DNA of 64,000 bases from Paenibacillus sp. SC116 (lineage in GTDB: Bacteria > Bacillota > Bacilli > Paenibacillales > Paenibacillaceae). The stretch is from assembly GCF_024733555.1 (NCBI RefSeq), contig NZ_JANIOF010000005.1:62001-126000 (forward strand), written 5' to 3'. Positions within the stretch are counted from its first letter, which is position 1; each line of letters begins with the position of its first letter. This document shows, in pieces, positions 37,586 through 48,300 of this stretch. The translations under genes and the position numbers were made by a program. The notes below the pieces were generated by a model that had not been told where the DNA came from, searched no databases, and saw nothing but the letters and a program-made list of their open reading frames with translations.

Positions 37586-38683
37586 TCACCTCGCATAACG
37601 TGATATGTTAAGCAATATGCCAAGAGCCGTCAGCATCAAAGTGAGAGAAGATCCTCCGTAGCTAATTAACGGCAGCGTAATGCCTGTAACTGGCATCAAA
37701 CCGATAACGACCCCCACATTGATTAAGACTTGTACCGCAACAATTCCTACGATACCTACAGCAAGCAAGCTTCCAAACATATCTGGTGCCGCGAGCGCTG
37801 CCCGCATCCCCCGCCATACTACAATCATAAATAAAATTATAACTGCTGTACAACCAATGAAACCAAGCTCTTCTGCTAGGATAGCGAATATAAAGTCCGT
37901 CTGTGGTTCTGGCATATAACTATATTTTTGGCGGCTCGCTCCAAATCCTAATCCTGTCAAGCCGCCTGGACCAATCGCATAAAGCGACTGAATAATTTGA
38001 TAACCCGAACCAAGTGGGTCTTTCCAAGGGTCGAGAAAAGCTGTAATGCGCAGCAATCGATAGGGTGCTGCCAATATGAGAGCAACAAATCCTGCAACCC
38101 CCACTAAAGCTAGAGACATCAAGTGCTTAATACGAGCTCCTGATATGTATATAACCAATAACGATGCCCCTACCATAACGGTGCCTGTGCCAAGGTCTGG
38201 CTGCAACATAATAAGTCCAAAGGCTGTCCCCATAATAAGCAGCGCAGGCATTAACCCTTTGAGAAAATTCGCTATGGTATGCTGAGATTCGGAGAGGCGA
38301 TAGGATAAATAAACAACCATAGCAAGTTTCATAAACTCAGAAGGCTGTATACCAAACGATCCGATTCCAAGCCAACTTCGCGCACCACCACGTACAACTC
38401 CTAATCCCGGAATTAATACGATGATTAACAAGGCAAAACATATAACCAATCCGACTTTAGCATAACGTTTCCAGATGTGATAGTCTACGTTCATCGTGAC
38501 AAACATCGCTGCTATCCCCAACGCAGCGAATAACAGCTGACGCTTCACAAAATAATACGAGTCTCCATAATCATGAAAAGCAAGTACTGAGCCTGCACTG
38601 TACACCATGACGATACCGATCGCGAGAAGCGATACAACGGCAACGATTAGCCACCAATCGGGCGCGGTTTTAGCTTTGACCAT
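37586..38683 (-). CDS. spoVE: SEDS peptidoglycan polymerase SpoVE/FtsW
   Basis: Multi-spanning glycosyltransferase that polymerises lipid II, working with a class B PBP (here SpoVD or PbpB). 365 residues from the ATG at 38683 (GAGGTG upstream); a TTG seven codons earlier is rejected. About ten hydrophobic segments. SEDS motifs: GGARSWLGIGSFGIQPSEF, the catalytic-region QPDLGTG, and the C-terminal TGITLPLISYGGSS. In the dcw cluster of spore formers this gene is normally called spoVE and serves spore cortex; it may also act as FtsW. Confidence 0.94.
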   Translation of the reverse strand: MVKAKTAPDWWLIVAVVSLLAIGIVMVYSAGSVLAFHDYGDSYYFVKRQLLFAALGIAAMFVTMNVDYHIWKRYAKVGLVICFALLIIVLIPGLGVVRGGARSWLGIGSFGIQPSEFMKLAMVVYLSYRLSESQHTIANFLKGLMPALLIMGTAFGLIMLQPDLGTGTVMVGASLLVIYISGARIKHLMSLALVGVAGFVALILAAPYRLLRITAFLDPWKDPLGSGYQIIQSLYAIGPGGLTGLGFGASRQKYSYMPEPQTDFIFAILAEELGFIGCTAVIILFMIVVWRGMRAALAAPDMFGSLLAVGIVGIVAVQVLINVGVVIGLMPVTGITLPLISYGGSSLTLMLTALGILLNISRYAR

Positions 38684-38725
38684 GCGGTACACCTCATTGG
38701 ACAATGTAGAGGCTTGAACACCCCT

Positions 38726-40153
38726 CTACTTAAGAGTATGCACCGCTTCCTTAAACATTCGTCCACGCTCTTCATACGAAGGGAACATATCCCAACTTGC
38801 ACATGCTGGAGACAGTAAAACAAGATCACCTGACTGTGCAAATTTTTCCGCTTCACGAACGGCTTCTTGAATAGCAAGCGCTGCATCATCCACAGTGTCG
38901 ACGACATGAATCATTTTCAGACCTGCCTGTTCAGCTACGCTGCGCATAATATCACGTGTCTGACCCATCGTTACAATTGCTTTGACTCGCTCTGAGAAAT
39001 AAGGAATAAGTTCTTTGAAATCTAGTCCACGGTCTAAACCACCTGCAATAAGAATAATAGAGCCTGGGAAAGCCTCCAACGCCATTTGTGTTGCTATCGT
39101 ATTTGTCGCTTTGGAGTTATTGAAGTACCTTACGCCATTGCGCTCTCGTACCCACTCCAAACGATGTTCCACTCCTTTGAACTGCTTCAGCGGCTCTGCG
39201 AGCTGCTCAGGACGCGCTCCAGCTGCCAAAGCAATAGCACATGCTGCCAACGCGTTATCCACGTTAAAACGTCCAGCCAATCCGATTTCAGCTACATCGA
39301 TAATCCGATGCGTCACTCCTGCTTCATCACGGAACATTACATGACGAGGGGTAAGATCCGTCGTTCCTTCAGCTCCATAGGAAGGCTCCACATACGTACC
39401 CACCGCTACCTCGTTGGATGAGGAAAACTTCCATACACGAGCCAGGATACGCAATGCTGCCAACTTACACATGGCATCTTCTGCATTCAATACCGCAACA
39501 TCATCAGCTGTCATATTGGCAAACAATTTGAGCTTCGAGTCTACATAATCATCCATTGATCCATGATAGTCAAGATGGGTCTCCACTACATTCAACAACG
39601 CCGCTACACGCGGCCGGAATGAGGTTGTCCCTTTTAACTGAAAGCTGCTTAGCTCCAATACAACCGTCTGATCCGCAGCTACCATAGGTGCAACTCCACT
39701 GAATGGAGTCCCAATGTTGCCCGCAACCAGTGGCTTCAACTCTGCCGACTCAAGCATTTTGCCTACCCATGTCGTTGTTGTTGTCTTACCGTTGCTGCCT
39801 GTTATACCGATAATCGGAGCCTGACATAAATGATAGCCCACCTCAATTTCGGTTACGATCTCGATTCCAAGAGCCAGTGCCTGCTGAACAGGCTCTGCTG
39901 TATATGGAATTCCCGGGTTCTTTACAACGAGGGATACTTGGTCATGAATAAGACCAACAGGATGCCCTCCCAATACAACACAAATGCCCAAAGCTTCTAG
40001 TTCAGAAGCTTCGGGACATAGGTGTCGTTCTTTCTTATCATTAACCGTGACATTTGCACCAAGCGCATGAAAACGCTTTGCTACCTCAGAACCGCTTTTC
40101 GCCATCCCAAGGACAACGATTGATTTACCGCGATACGTGTCTGGTTGATTCAT
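38726..40153 (-). CDS. murD: UDP-N-acetylmuramoyl-L-alanine--D-glutamate ligase
   Basis: Adds D-Glu to UDP-MurNAc-L-Ala. 475 residues. N-terminal Rossmann-like domain (SIVVLGMAKSGSEVA), central ATPase with P-loop GITGSNGKTTTTTW (about 117-130) and VLELSSFQL, C-terminal domain after RFNVDNALAACA with NNSKATNT. ATG start; three bases after the mraY stop. Confidence 0.97.
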   Translation of the reverse strand: MNQPDTYRGKSIVVLGMAKSGSEVAKRFHALGANVTVNDKKERHLCPEASELEALGICVVLGGHPVGLIHDQVSLVVKNPGIPYTAEPVQQALALGIEIVTEIEVGYHLCQAPIIGITGSNGKTTTTTWVGKMLESAELKPLVAGNIGTPFSGVAPMVAADQTVVLELSSFQLKGTTSFRPRVAALLNVVETHLDYHGSMDDYVDSKLKLFANMTADDVAVLNAEDAMCKLAALRILARVWKFSSSNEVAVGTYVEPSYGAEGTTDLTPRHVMFRDEAGVTHRIIDVAEIGLAGRFNVDNALAACAIALAAGARPEQLAEPLKQFKGVEHRLEWVRERNGVRYFNNSKATNTIATQMALEAFPGSIILIAGGLDRGLDFKELIPYFSERVKAIVTMGQTRDIMRSVAEQAGLKMIHVVDTVDDAALAIQEAVREAEKFAQSGDLVLLSPACASWDMFPSYEERGRMFKEAVHTLK

Positions 40154-40156
40154 CGA

Positions 40157-41119
40157 TTACAACCCCTTGTTTATCCATAGTCCAAGTCCAGCCAACACAA
40201 TGCCAGCCGCCCAGAACGTAATGACGACGCGCCATTCAGACCAACCTGACAATTCAAAGTGATGATGGATAGGACTCATTTTGAATACGCGCTTGCCTCG
40301 AGTTTTGAAAGAGATAACTTGGATAATAACGGATAGCATCTCCACTACGAACACTCCTCCAATAATGATAAAGAGAAGTTCTGTTTTCGTAAGAATAGCC
40401 ACTGCCGCCATCGCGCCTCCAATACCGAGCGATCCCGTATCTCCCATAAACACTTTGGCTGGATGCGCATTGAATACCAAAAATCCTAGCACCGCTCCAA
40501 CCATAGCAGCTGCACAAACAGCTGCACTGATCTCCGACGATTGCAAAGCGATAATAGCAAATGCAGCAAACGCGATTGCGCTGGAACCGGATAATAAACC
40601 ATCCACTCCATCTGTAAAGTTAACTGCATTGCTTATCGCCATAAGCATCAAGACGACAAAAATATAGTAGAACCAACCTAAGTCAAGACCTACGCTTGTG
40701 CCTGGGATACCAACGAAAGTACTGTGGTTCATCTTAATGAGCAAAGCACACACAATTCCGGCAAAGAACAGCTGTCCAAATAACTTCTGCATCGCCGTTA
40801 ATCCTAGTGAGCGACGAAACACAATTTTAATGTAATCATCCAAAAAGCCAATAAGGCCGTATCCTAGTGTTGCTACAAGCAGCACATAGAAATCTGTATT
40901 AATAACAGAGAACTTCAAATATGCCAACGTAAAAGCAAGTAAAATAATAATACCGCCCATCGTTGGTGTCCCTGCTTTTTTCAAATGAGCCTTTGGCCCG
41001 TCATCACGCACTTGCTGACCGAATTTTAACCTACGCAGCAACGGAATGCATAACGGGCCTAATATAACGGCTAGGATAAACGATACTCCGACTGTCATCA
41101 TGATTAATTTGAAATCCAA
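40157..41119 (-). CDS. mraY: Phospho-N-acetylmuramoyl-pentapeptide transferase
   Basis: Transfers phospho-MurNAc-pentapeptide to undecaprenyl phosphate, giving lipid I. 320 residues with about ten membrane segments. Conserved [10 protein letters not shown], the Asp-rich [21 protein letters not shown] and the His-rich [13 protein letters not shown]. The start is TTG with GGAGGTG upstream. Lies between murF and murD. Confidence 0.96.
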   Translation of the reverse strand: MDFKLIMMTVGVSFILAVILGPLCIPLLRRLKFGQQVRDDGPKAHLKKAGTPTMGGIIILLAFTLAYLKFSVINTDFYVLLVATLGYGLIGFLDDYIKIVFRRSLGLTAMQKLFGQLFFAGIVCALLIKMNHSTFVGIPGTSVGLDLGWFYYIFVVLMLMAISNAVNFTDGVDGLLSGSSAIAFAAFAIIALQSSEISAAVCAAAMVGAVLGFLVFNAHPAKVFMGDTGSLGIGGAMAAVAILTKTELLFIIIGGVFVVEMLSVIIQVISFKTRGKRVFKMSPIHHHFELSGWSEWRVVITFWAAGIVLAGLGLWINKGL

Positions 41120-41149
41120 TCCTTACACCTCCCGCTACGCCTGACCGGT

Positions 41150-42562
41150 TTAATGCTGAGCATGTATCCAGTCTTTCACAACTTCCTCAAGTTTCATTCC
41201 CCGAGACGCCTTCAATAGAACGACATCTCCTTCTTTGACGATTGCAGCAAAGTAATGTTGCAACTCATCCTTGCTATCAAATGCCCGAACAGCGTCTGCC
41301 GATAACTGCGTTACCGCACCTTCTGCGATAAATTTACCGAGTCTGCCAAACGTCAGTACGACATCCGACATCTCTGGTGTAATCGCAGTACCTACCTCAT
41401 AGTGCAGCTGTTCTTCTGTTTCACCAAGCTCCAGCATATCTCCCAAAATCGCAATTCGCTTCGCCGCATCATCCTTGGGCATTGCTGCCAATACTTGCAG
41501 CGCGGCTTTAGTAGCCGTTGGACTTGCATTGTATGCATCATTCAACAATATCCAACCATCACGCGTCACCGTCTTTTCGATACGCATACCAGATATTCTA
41601 GCTCGCTCAAGCCCCTCTGCAATGAGTGGCTGCGGCACACCAAAATGCTGCGCAACTGCAATGGCAGCCAATGCATTCATCACATTGTGCTGTCCAAGAA
41701 TCGGTAAACGATACATCATAGGACCGAACGCTTCTGACGATAATGTAAAGCTGATTCCCTCTTCAGACTGCATAATAGCATCTGGCTTATAGTCACAATA
41801 AGCTTGCAAACCAAACTTAACCGTCTTCATGAATGCAGGTTGAACGGTCTCTTTTTCCTCCAGTACTTCAGTTATCAGTGGTTCATCTCCATGACAGATA
41901 AACAATCCGCCTTCACGAAGGCCACTAATAATCTCAAGCTTGGCTCTAGCAATTTCCTTACGGGAACCAAGTTGCAGTAAATGAGCGTCCCCCACATTGG
42001 TCACAATCGTAACATGCGGATTGACGAGCTTAGTAAGCAGCTCAATTTCCCCACGTCCACTCATGCCCATTTCCAAAACTGCAATTTGCGTATCCTCAGC
42101 CATATTAAGCACAGTAAGCGGCAAGCCAATATGATTGTTGAAGTTCCCATCTGTCTTATGCACACGATAACGTGCAGACAACACAGACGCGACAAGATCC
42201 TTCGTCGTCGTCTTACCGTTACTTCCTGTCACAGCAACAATCTGTACAGGAAGCTCTTGAATATAGGACTGCGCTAATTTCTGCAATGCAGTTAATGTAT
42301 CCTCCACTAGAATAAGCGGAAGATCCACATTGGGCTGCGGGTGATCATTTTGCCAAAACGCTGCTGCCGCACCATCTCTAATAGCTTGTTCGACGTAAAC
42401 ATGCCCATCAAAGCGTTCCCCTGACAACGGAACGAATAGAGCACCTATATTTTTTTGTCGTGAGTCTGTATATACACCTTTAACCGCGATGTCAGCGTGA
42501 GTTGGATGGACCAACTCACCGCCGCACATCACAGCGATAGCTGCTAAACTCCGTTCATTCAC
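41150..42562 (-). CDS. murF: UDP-MurNAc-tripeptide--D-Ala-D-Ala ligase
   Basis: Adds D-Ala-D-Ala to complete the pentapeptide. 470 residues. P-loop VTGSNGKTTTKDLV (about 111-124); VLEMGMSGRGEI, NAYNASPTATKAAL and ILGDMLELGE are Mur-ligase/MurF signatures. GTG start overlapping the murE stop by four bases (GTGA), with AAGGGGA upstream, so translation is coupled to murE. Confidence 0.96.
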   Translation of the reverse strand: MNERSLAAIAVMCGGELVHPTHADIAVKGVYTDSRQKNIGALFVPLSGERFDGHVYVEQAIRDGAAAAFWQNDHPQPNVDLPLILVEDTLTALQKLAQSYIQELPVQIVAVTGSNGKTTTKDLVASVLSARYRVHKTDGNFNNHIGLPLTVLNMAEDTQIAVLEMGMSGRGEIELLTKLVNPHVTIVTNVGDAHLLQLGSRKEIARAKLEIISGLREGGLFICHGDEPLITEVLEEKETVQPAFMKTVKFGLQAYCDYKPDAIMQSEEGISFTLSSEAFGPMMYRLPILGQHNVMNALAAIAVAQHFGVPQPLIAEGLERARISGMRIEKTVTRDGWILLNDAYNASPTATKAALQVLAAMPKDDAAKRIAILGDMLELGETEEQLHYEVGTAITPEMSDVVLTFGRLGKFIAEGAVTQLSADAVRAFDSKDELQHYFAAIVKEGDVVLLKASRGMKLEEVVKDWIHAQH

Positions 42563-44061
42563 AAACCCGTTCCCCTTATCGCTTCCTCGGCAACCTTACG
42601 GTCATCGAAGTCAAGTATTTCCGTTCCAATGATTTGGTAAGTTTCATGCCCTTTCCCCGCAATCAATACTACATCGTTAGGGCTTGCCATTTCAATAGCT
42701 TTTGTGATCGCTGCTTTACGATCAACGATTAGCTCATATCGTTCTTTACTTACCTCGTCAGCCTTCAGTCCTTCTTCGATGTCAACCAAAATAAGATCCG
42801 GAACCTCTGTTCTTGGATTATCCGAAGTGACCAACAAATAATCTGCATAACGAGCAGCAATCTGTCCCATGATCGGACGCTTCTTGCGATCACGGTCTCC
42901 GCCGCAGCCAAACACACAGAAAATGCGACCTTCCGCAAATTCTTTCACCGTCTGCAATACGTTTTCAAGACCGTCTGGCGTATGCGCATAGTCAACAATG
43001 ACAGAGAACTCCTGGCCTGCTTGAACAGCCTCTACACGACCTGCAACACCTTGCAGCGACTCTAAGCTCGTCACAATAGCAGACAGTTCAATCCCTTCAA
43101 TAAGGCCAACAGAAATCGCAGCAAGCGCATTGTACACGTTGAACTTACCAACCATACGAAGTTGAATGTCGGCATTGCCTTTAAAGGTACGCACATGGAA
43201 TTTCGTTCCTTGAGCTGTAATGCGAATATCCGTTGCTCTTACGTCTGCACCTTCATTCAGTCCATACATAATCGTTTCTGCAGTTGTCATGCGCTTAAAT
43301 ACAGCGCTAGCTTCATCGTCAGCATTCAGTACTGCATAAGAGCGTTCTTGCTCATTAGCAGCGTAAGTGTTGCCAAGGCGAGAGAAAAACAGTCCTTTCG
43401 CATCACGATATGCTTCCATCGAGCCATGATAATCCAGATGATCCTGAGTTAGATTTGTAAATACAGCCACACGGAATCGGCTTCCCGCCACTCGAAGCTG
43501 CTCAAGCGCATGAGATGATACTTCGATCGCGCATGCTTTCACATCTTGATCCGCCATATCGCGCAAAGAACGTTGAAGCTCATAGGAGCTAGGCGTAGTA
43601 CCAGACATCGGGAATACTTGACCTGCATAACGCATCTCAATTGTTCCGACAACACCTGTTGAGATCGCAGCATCTTGCATGATGCGCTCAATCAAATACG
43701 TAGTTGTTGTTTTCCCATTCGTCCCCGTTACACCTATCAACTTCACTTCTTGGCTCGGATAACGATAGAATGCATTCGAAATAACTGCCAAGGCATGACG
43801 AGCATCCTTTACGATCAATTGCGGGATATCCAGCTCCAATTGACGTTCTACGACAAGCGCTGCTGCACCTTGTTCAACAGCCTTAGGCGCATATTGATGA
43901 CCGTCTTGTACGTTTCCTGAAATACAGAAGAACAAGTCGCCTGCTTGAACGAGACGCGAATCAATTGCAATGCCTGTAAATGTTATCATTTCATCTCCAA
44001 TTAACGTGGAGGTTAGTAGTGTGGAAGCTGCTTCAGTAAGAGTCATATTTGTCGTTGTCAT
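42559..44061 (-). CDS. murE: UDP-MurNAc-L-Ala-D-Glu--2,6-diaminopimelate ligase
   Basis: Adds meso-diaminopimelate to the stem peptide. 500 residues. P-loop GVTGTNGKTTTTYL; the specificity motif DNPR occurs in VTSDNPRTEVP, indicating DAP rather than lysine, which matches the dapL gene in this window. FGCGGDRDRKKRPIMG is also typical. ATG with GGAGG upstream. Coupled to murF. Confidence 0.97.
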   Translation of the reverse strand: MTTTNMTLTEAASTLLTSTLIGDEMITFTGIAIDSRLVQAGDLFFCISGNVQDGHQYAPKAVEQGAAALVVERQLELDIPQLIVKDARHALAVISNAFYRYPSQEVKLIGVTGTNGKTTTTYLIERIMQDAAISTGVVGTIEMRYAGQVFPMSGTTPSSYELQRSLRDMADQDVKACAIEVSSHALEQLRVAGSRFRVAVFTNLTQDHLDYHGSMEAYRDAKGLFFSRLGNTYAANEQERSYAVLNADDEASAVFKRMTTAETIMYGLNEGADVRATDIRITAQGTKFHVRTFKGNADIQLRMVGKFNVYNALAAISVGLIEGIELSAIVTSLESLQGVAGRVEAVQAGQEFSVIVDYAHTPDGLENVLQTVKEFAEGRIFCVFGCGGDRDRKKRPIMGQIAARYADYLLVTSDNPRTEVPDLILVDIEEGLKADEVSKERYELIVDRKAAITKAIEMASPNDVVLIAGKGHETYQIIGTEILDFDDRKVAEEAIRGTGL

Positions 44062-44064
44062 CTA

Positions 44065-45993
44065 TCATTCCTCCATCTCTTCTCCCATGTAAATACGTAT
44101 CGTTGAACCTTTCTCTACACGGGTTCCCGGCTTTGGTGCTTGGTGAATGACCGTTTGTCCTGAACCGGATTTGGATAATAAAAAGTTCGTGTTCATATCT
44201 TCGTATAAATCTGACAAAGTTTTACCCACGAGATTCGGTACCGTTACAAGAGGCTGTTCATCAAAACGGTACTCTCTTGGCACTTGCTTCTCACGCGGCT
44301 TAACGCCAAGAACTTCTAATGAATCGGCCATAATCCGCTTCACAATCGGGGCCGCAATAAGTCCACCAAATTGAATGCCTTGCGGGTCATCAACCGCTGT
44401 ATAAATTACAATTTTCGGATCGTCTGCAGGTGCAAATCCGATAAAAGAAACGATATGCTCATCAGGCGAGTACTTACCATTAATAACCTTTTGAGCTGTA
44501 CCTGTCTTGCCTCCAACACGATAGCCGTCGATGAATGCATTGCGACCTGTCCCCTGTGCTACGACATGTTCCAGTGCATCACGCACTTTAGCAGATGTTT
44601 CAGGAGAAATCACTTGCTTTACCATCTCTGGTTCAATATCATCTACGACCATCCCAGTCTCTGGATGGATAAACCGCTTAGCTATATGCGGCTTATACCA
44701 TTTACCGCCATTAATGGCCGCAGATACTGCCGCAATCTGCTGAATCGGAGTAACAGATACCCCTTGTCCGAACGCAGTCGTCGCAAGTTCAACGGGTCCT
44801 ACACGATCCAACTTAAAAAGTATACCGCTTGCCTCACCACTTACGTCAATACCTGTCTTCTGTCCGAATCCAAAATTGCGTATGTATTCAAACAGCTTTT
44901 CTTTCCCTAGTCTATTGCCTAAGGCGACGAATCCAGGGTTACAGGAGTTCTCAACAACTTCTAGAAACGTTTGACTGCCATGACCGCCTTTCTTCCAACA
45001 GCGCAGACGCGCCCCCCCAATCTCAACACGACCGGGATCGAAGAAATGCTCATTTCTCAAATCTACTTTACCTTCTTCTAATGCAGCAGCCAATGTAATA
45101 ATTTTGAAAGTTGAACCCGGCTCAAATGTCATCCATACCGGTAAATTTCGATTGTAAACATCTGCTGGATATTCATTGAAACGTTCAGGTGAATAATTAG
45201 GACGACTAGCCATCGCCAATACTTCCCCTGTGTTCGGGTCCATCGCAATCGAGACAATATGTTTAGGATTCAGATCCAACATTGCTTGATCTAACTCCCG
45301 CTCCATTATTGTCTGTATATCTTTGTCAATCGTCAATTGTAAATTCAAACCATCTCGTGGCTGCATATACTTTTCACTTGAATTTGGCATCATTCGCCCA
45401 GCTGCATCGGTAAGAAAAGATACATTGCCATTCTTGCCGCTTAAGGCTGAATTATAGCGCTCTTCCAGTCCGGATAACCCTTGATTGTCTATACCTGTAA
45501 ACCCAAGTACATGACTTGCTAAATCGGTATAGGGATAATATCGCTTGTTATCCTCAGATACGACAATCCCTGGCAAGCGCAGCTCCCGAATTTGCTTTGC
45601 CTTTTCAACTGAAATCTTTCGCCCGCCAGGTTTAAGCTTCATCGTCAATTGGCGTGTCGTAATGACGCGCTTAATCTCTTCTGCTGGCATGCCGAGAAGC
45701 GGAGACAGCTTAGCCGCTGTTGACTCCGCATCTTTAATCTGAGCAGGAACGGCAATAACGCTGGGAGAACTGACATTATAGGCAAGACGATCACCATCCC
45801 GATCTACAATCTCACCACGTTTCGCTGTAACCGGGATATTCCGTCTCCAAGACTCCTCTGCCTTCGCACTGATTTCATCCCCTTGCCACAATTGTACAAT
45901 AGCAAGTCGAATAATAAGAGCAATAAATCCAACTGTCATAAGCGCAATGCCGATCACGAGACGATTGCGCACCGTCGTTGCTGACACTTTCAC
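44065..45993 (-). CDS. spoVD: Sporulation-specific penicillin-binding protein SpoVD
   Basis: Class B transpeptidase for spore cortex. 642 residues from a GTG at 45993 preceded by AAAGGAGGGG; an ATG at 46017 lies upstream of that site and is rejected. Single N-terminal membrane anchor (about 10-35), PBP-dimer domain, transpeptidase motifs EPGSTFKIITLAA (SxxK), ENSCNPGF (SxN) and GGKTGTAQK (KTG), and one C-terminal PASTA domain (TVPNLVGKTLSDLYEDM). Follows pbpB, as in Bacillus. Confidence 0.94.
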   Translation of the reverse strand: MKVSATTVRNRLVIGIALMTVGFIALIIRLAIVQLWQGDEISAKAEESWRRNIPVTAKRGEIVDRDGDRLAYNVSSPSVIAVPAQIKDAESTAAKLSPLLGMPAEEIKRVITTRQLTMKLKPGGRKISVEKAKQIRELRLPGIVVSEDNKRYYPYTDLASHVLGFTGIDNQGLSGLEERYNSALSGKNGNVSFLTDAAGRMMPNSSEKYMQPRDGLNLQLTIDKDIQTIMERELDQAMLDLNPKHIVSIAMDPNTGEVLAMASRPNYSPERFNEYPADVYNRNLPVWMTFEPGSTFKIITLAAALEEGKVDLRNEHFFDPGRVEIGGARLRCWKKGGHGSQTFLEVVENSCNPGFVALGNRLGKEKLFEYIRNFGFGQKTGIDVSGEASGILFKLDRVGPVELATTAFGQGVSVTPIQQIAAVSAAINGGKWYKPHIAKRFIHPETGMVVDDIEPEMVKQVISPETSAKVRDALEHVVAQGTGRNAFIDGYRVGGKTGTAQKVINGKYSPDEHIVSFIGFAPADDPKIVIYTAVDDPQGIQFGGLIAAPIVKRIMADSLEVLGVKPREKQVPREYRFDEQPLVTVPNLVGKTLSDLYEDMNTNFLLSKSGSGQTVIHQAPKPGTRVEKGSTIRIYMGEEMEE

Positions 45994-46062
45994 GCCTACC
46001 CCTCCTTTGTCCGACATTGGTTCATAATCAACCTATTCGAATCAACTGAGGGATAGAACAAG

Positions 46063-48243
46063 CTACTTGCTCTTCGGTGCCAATTTTACATATACGGAAC
46101 GCTGCCCGCCTTCATTTTTCTCTTCATAGGAAGTAACAAAGCCTTCACCCTCGACATGCACTTTCCGATCCAGTAAGGAACATATCTCCATTACATCTCG
46201 CAGTGATTTGCCTTTTAGATCAGGCAGCGACATTTTCTCAGCCTCACCCGTTAGCAAATACAGATGCTGATCAGTAGCAAGCCATTCGCCTGCTTTAGGG
46301 ACTTGGTCTTTTATCGTAGAACCGTTGCCTAGCATCTCATACAAAATACCTTGTTCAGCAAGCTTCTTCTTCGCCTCAGCAGGCTTTAACCCTTTTACAT
46401 CAGGTGCTTTGACAAAATTGCTCTCGCTGCTCTTCGAGCTTACTTTGTTTCTCTCTTGCGTAGTAGGGACACCCATATAGCGAAGGGACTTGTACACAAT
46501 GTCCTTGAACATAGGAGCCGCTACCATTCCCCCGCCTGTATAGATATAATCCTTCGGATCATCTACAACGATAAGAACGACAATTTGAGGGTCCTCAACA
46601 GGCGCATAACCGATAAAGGACACAACCGCACGCTCTTTGTCATATTTCCCATTAACAACTTTGAGCGCCGTACCTGTCTTTCCAGCAGCACGGTAGCTTT
46701 CCATATAGGCATTTTTACCCGTACCTATCTTTTGATCGGAAACAACTTGTTCCAAATATTCGCTAACTTGTTTCGCAGTCGACTCATCGATTACTTGCCT
46801 AACCATTTCTGGCTTACGCTGCTCGACAGTACCGCTAACCGGATCCTCAATTTTCTGGACGATATTCGGCTTCATCAATTTACCACCATTCGCAACGGCG
46901 GAAACAGCCATAATTTGCTGAATGGGGGTAACCGTTACTTGGCCGTGACCATAAGTGGCAGCAGCGTAATCTGCTGGGTATTGAAAGCCAAGGTAACCCT
47001 TATTCTCTCCAGGCAGTTCAATGCCTGTTGGTACACCGAAGCCAAACAATTCGATATAAGATTTAAAGGTTTCTTTTTCCATCTGCTCGTATCCGAGCTT
47101 AACGAAAGCAACGTTACTTGAACGCTTCAAACCTTCCAAATACGTAATCGTACCCCAACCGATATTGTTATGATCGCTAATTCGACGACCTCCCGCTCGA
47201 ATAGAGCCGGATTGGAAGTAAGCATTCGGATTAAATATTTTTTCTTGCACCGCTGCAGCCAAGGTCACAATCTTGAACGTAGATCCTGGCTCATACCGTG
47301 ATTGTACCGCATGGTTATAGAACGCCGACAAGCTTTCCGCTTCCCAATATTGATTCGGATCAAAGGTAGGCATATTCGCCATTCCTAAAATATTTCCTGT
47401 CTTCGGATCGGCTGCAATGGCGGTTATACTTTGCGGACGATACTGGTTGTATACTTTTTGCATCGAGCTTTCAATATATTGCTGTATCGTTTGGTCAATC
47501 GTCAAGTAGACGTTCTTTCCATCCTTTGCAGGCTTATACATTTCCGAAGCAGAAGGCAGTTTATTACCAATACGGTCTTTCTCATAATAGACACTGCCAT
47601 CTTGCCCGCTCAATACATCGTCAAACATAACTTCTACGCCGCCAACAGGCTTCTCTTCCTTGTCCAAATAACCAAGAACATGGGACGCCATGTTTCCTTT
47701 TGCATAGAACCGTTTGCTGTCAGGCATTAAATATAAGCCGATGTCCGCCTTTCCGGTTTGCTTTTTCAAGTCGGAAATGAACGTACTCAGCTTATCAGCA
47801 GGTTCTTGATCAATTTTCCATCCTTCATTTCGGACTTCACGATGAATCACATACTCCCCAGCCGCACCCTTTTTTCGCGTTAACTCATAGATCTCGTCCT
47901 GGGGTTTGCCGAGCACTTGATGAAGCTGCTCTACGATAAGCTTTTCAACGTCAATATTTTTTTCGATCAACTTGTTGTCCGTACGCAACGTCTGAATGAC
48001 TTTAGGATTAACGGCTACCGTGTATGCGGGAGCGTCCATTGCCAACACATTGCCCTGTTGGTCGTAGATCGTACCCCGCTTTGAATCAAGCACTTTGTTA
48101 GCAGACCACGATTCCTTAGCTTCCTCCATCCAAAAGTCCACATTCCATACTTGATACCAAAACAACCGACTAATTAAAATAACAAAAAAGAGGGAGAATA
48201 TCCCTCCAATAAAAATCGTTCGTAATTTGATGCGCTTAACCAT
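46063..48243 (-). CDS. pbpB: Penicillin-binding protein 2B, divisome transpeptidase
   Basis: Class B PBP that cross-links septal peptidoglycan together with FtsL, DivIB and a SEDS partner. 726 residues from the ATG at 48243 (AAGGAG upstream); a longer frame overlapping the ftsL spacer is rejected. Membrane anchor at about 10-30; transpeptidase motifs EPGSTFKIVTLAA, KRSSNVAFVK and AGKTGTALK; two C-terminal PASTA repeats (APDVKGLKPAEAKKKLAEQG and LPDLKGKSLRDVM). Between ftsL and spoVD. Confidence 0.95.
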   Translation of the reverse strand: MVKRIKLRTIFIGGIFSLFFVILISRLFWYQVWNVDFWMEEAKESWSANKVLDSKRGTIYDQQGNVLAMDAPAYTVAVNPKVIQTLRTDNKLIEKNIDVEKLIVEQLHQVLGKPQDEIYELTRKKGAAGEYVIHREVRNEGWKIDQEPADKLSTFISDLKKQTGKADIGLYLMPDSKRFYAKGNMASHVLGYLDKEEKPVGGVEVMFDDVLSGQDGSVYYEKDRIGNKLPSASEMYKPAKDGKNVYLTIDQTIQQYIESSMQKVYNQYRPQSITAIAADPKTGNILGMANMPTFDPNQYWEAESLSAFYNHAVQSRYEPGSTFKIVTLAAAVQEKIFNPNAYFQSGSIRAGGRRISDHNNIGWGTITYLEGLKRSSNVAFVKLGYEQMEKETFKSYIELFGFGVPTGIELPGENKGYLGFQYPADYAAATYGHGQVTVTPIQQIMAVSAVANGGKLMKPNIVQKIEDPVSGTVEQRKPEMVRQVIDESTAKQVSEYLEQVVSDQKIGTGKNAYMESYRAAGKTGTALKVVNGKYDKERAVVSFIGYAPVEDPQIVVLIVVDDPKDYIYTGGGMVAAPMFKDIVYKSLRYMGVPTTQERNKVSSKSSESNFVKAPDVKGLKPAEAKKKLAEQGILYEMLGNGSTIKDQVPKAGEWLATDQHLYLLTGEAEKMSLPDLKGKSLRDVMEICSLLDRKVHVEGEGFVTSYEEKNEGGQRSVYVKLAPKSK

Positions 48244-48300
48244 ACCGTACTCCTTATTGTCTGCACTTGTTGTTAATGGCAGGCATCTTCCCAAACTCCA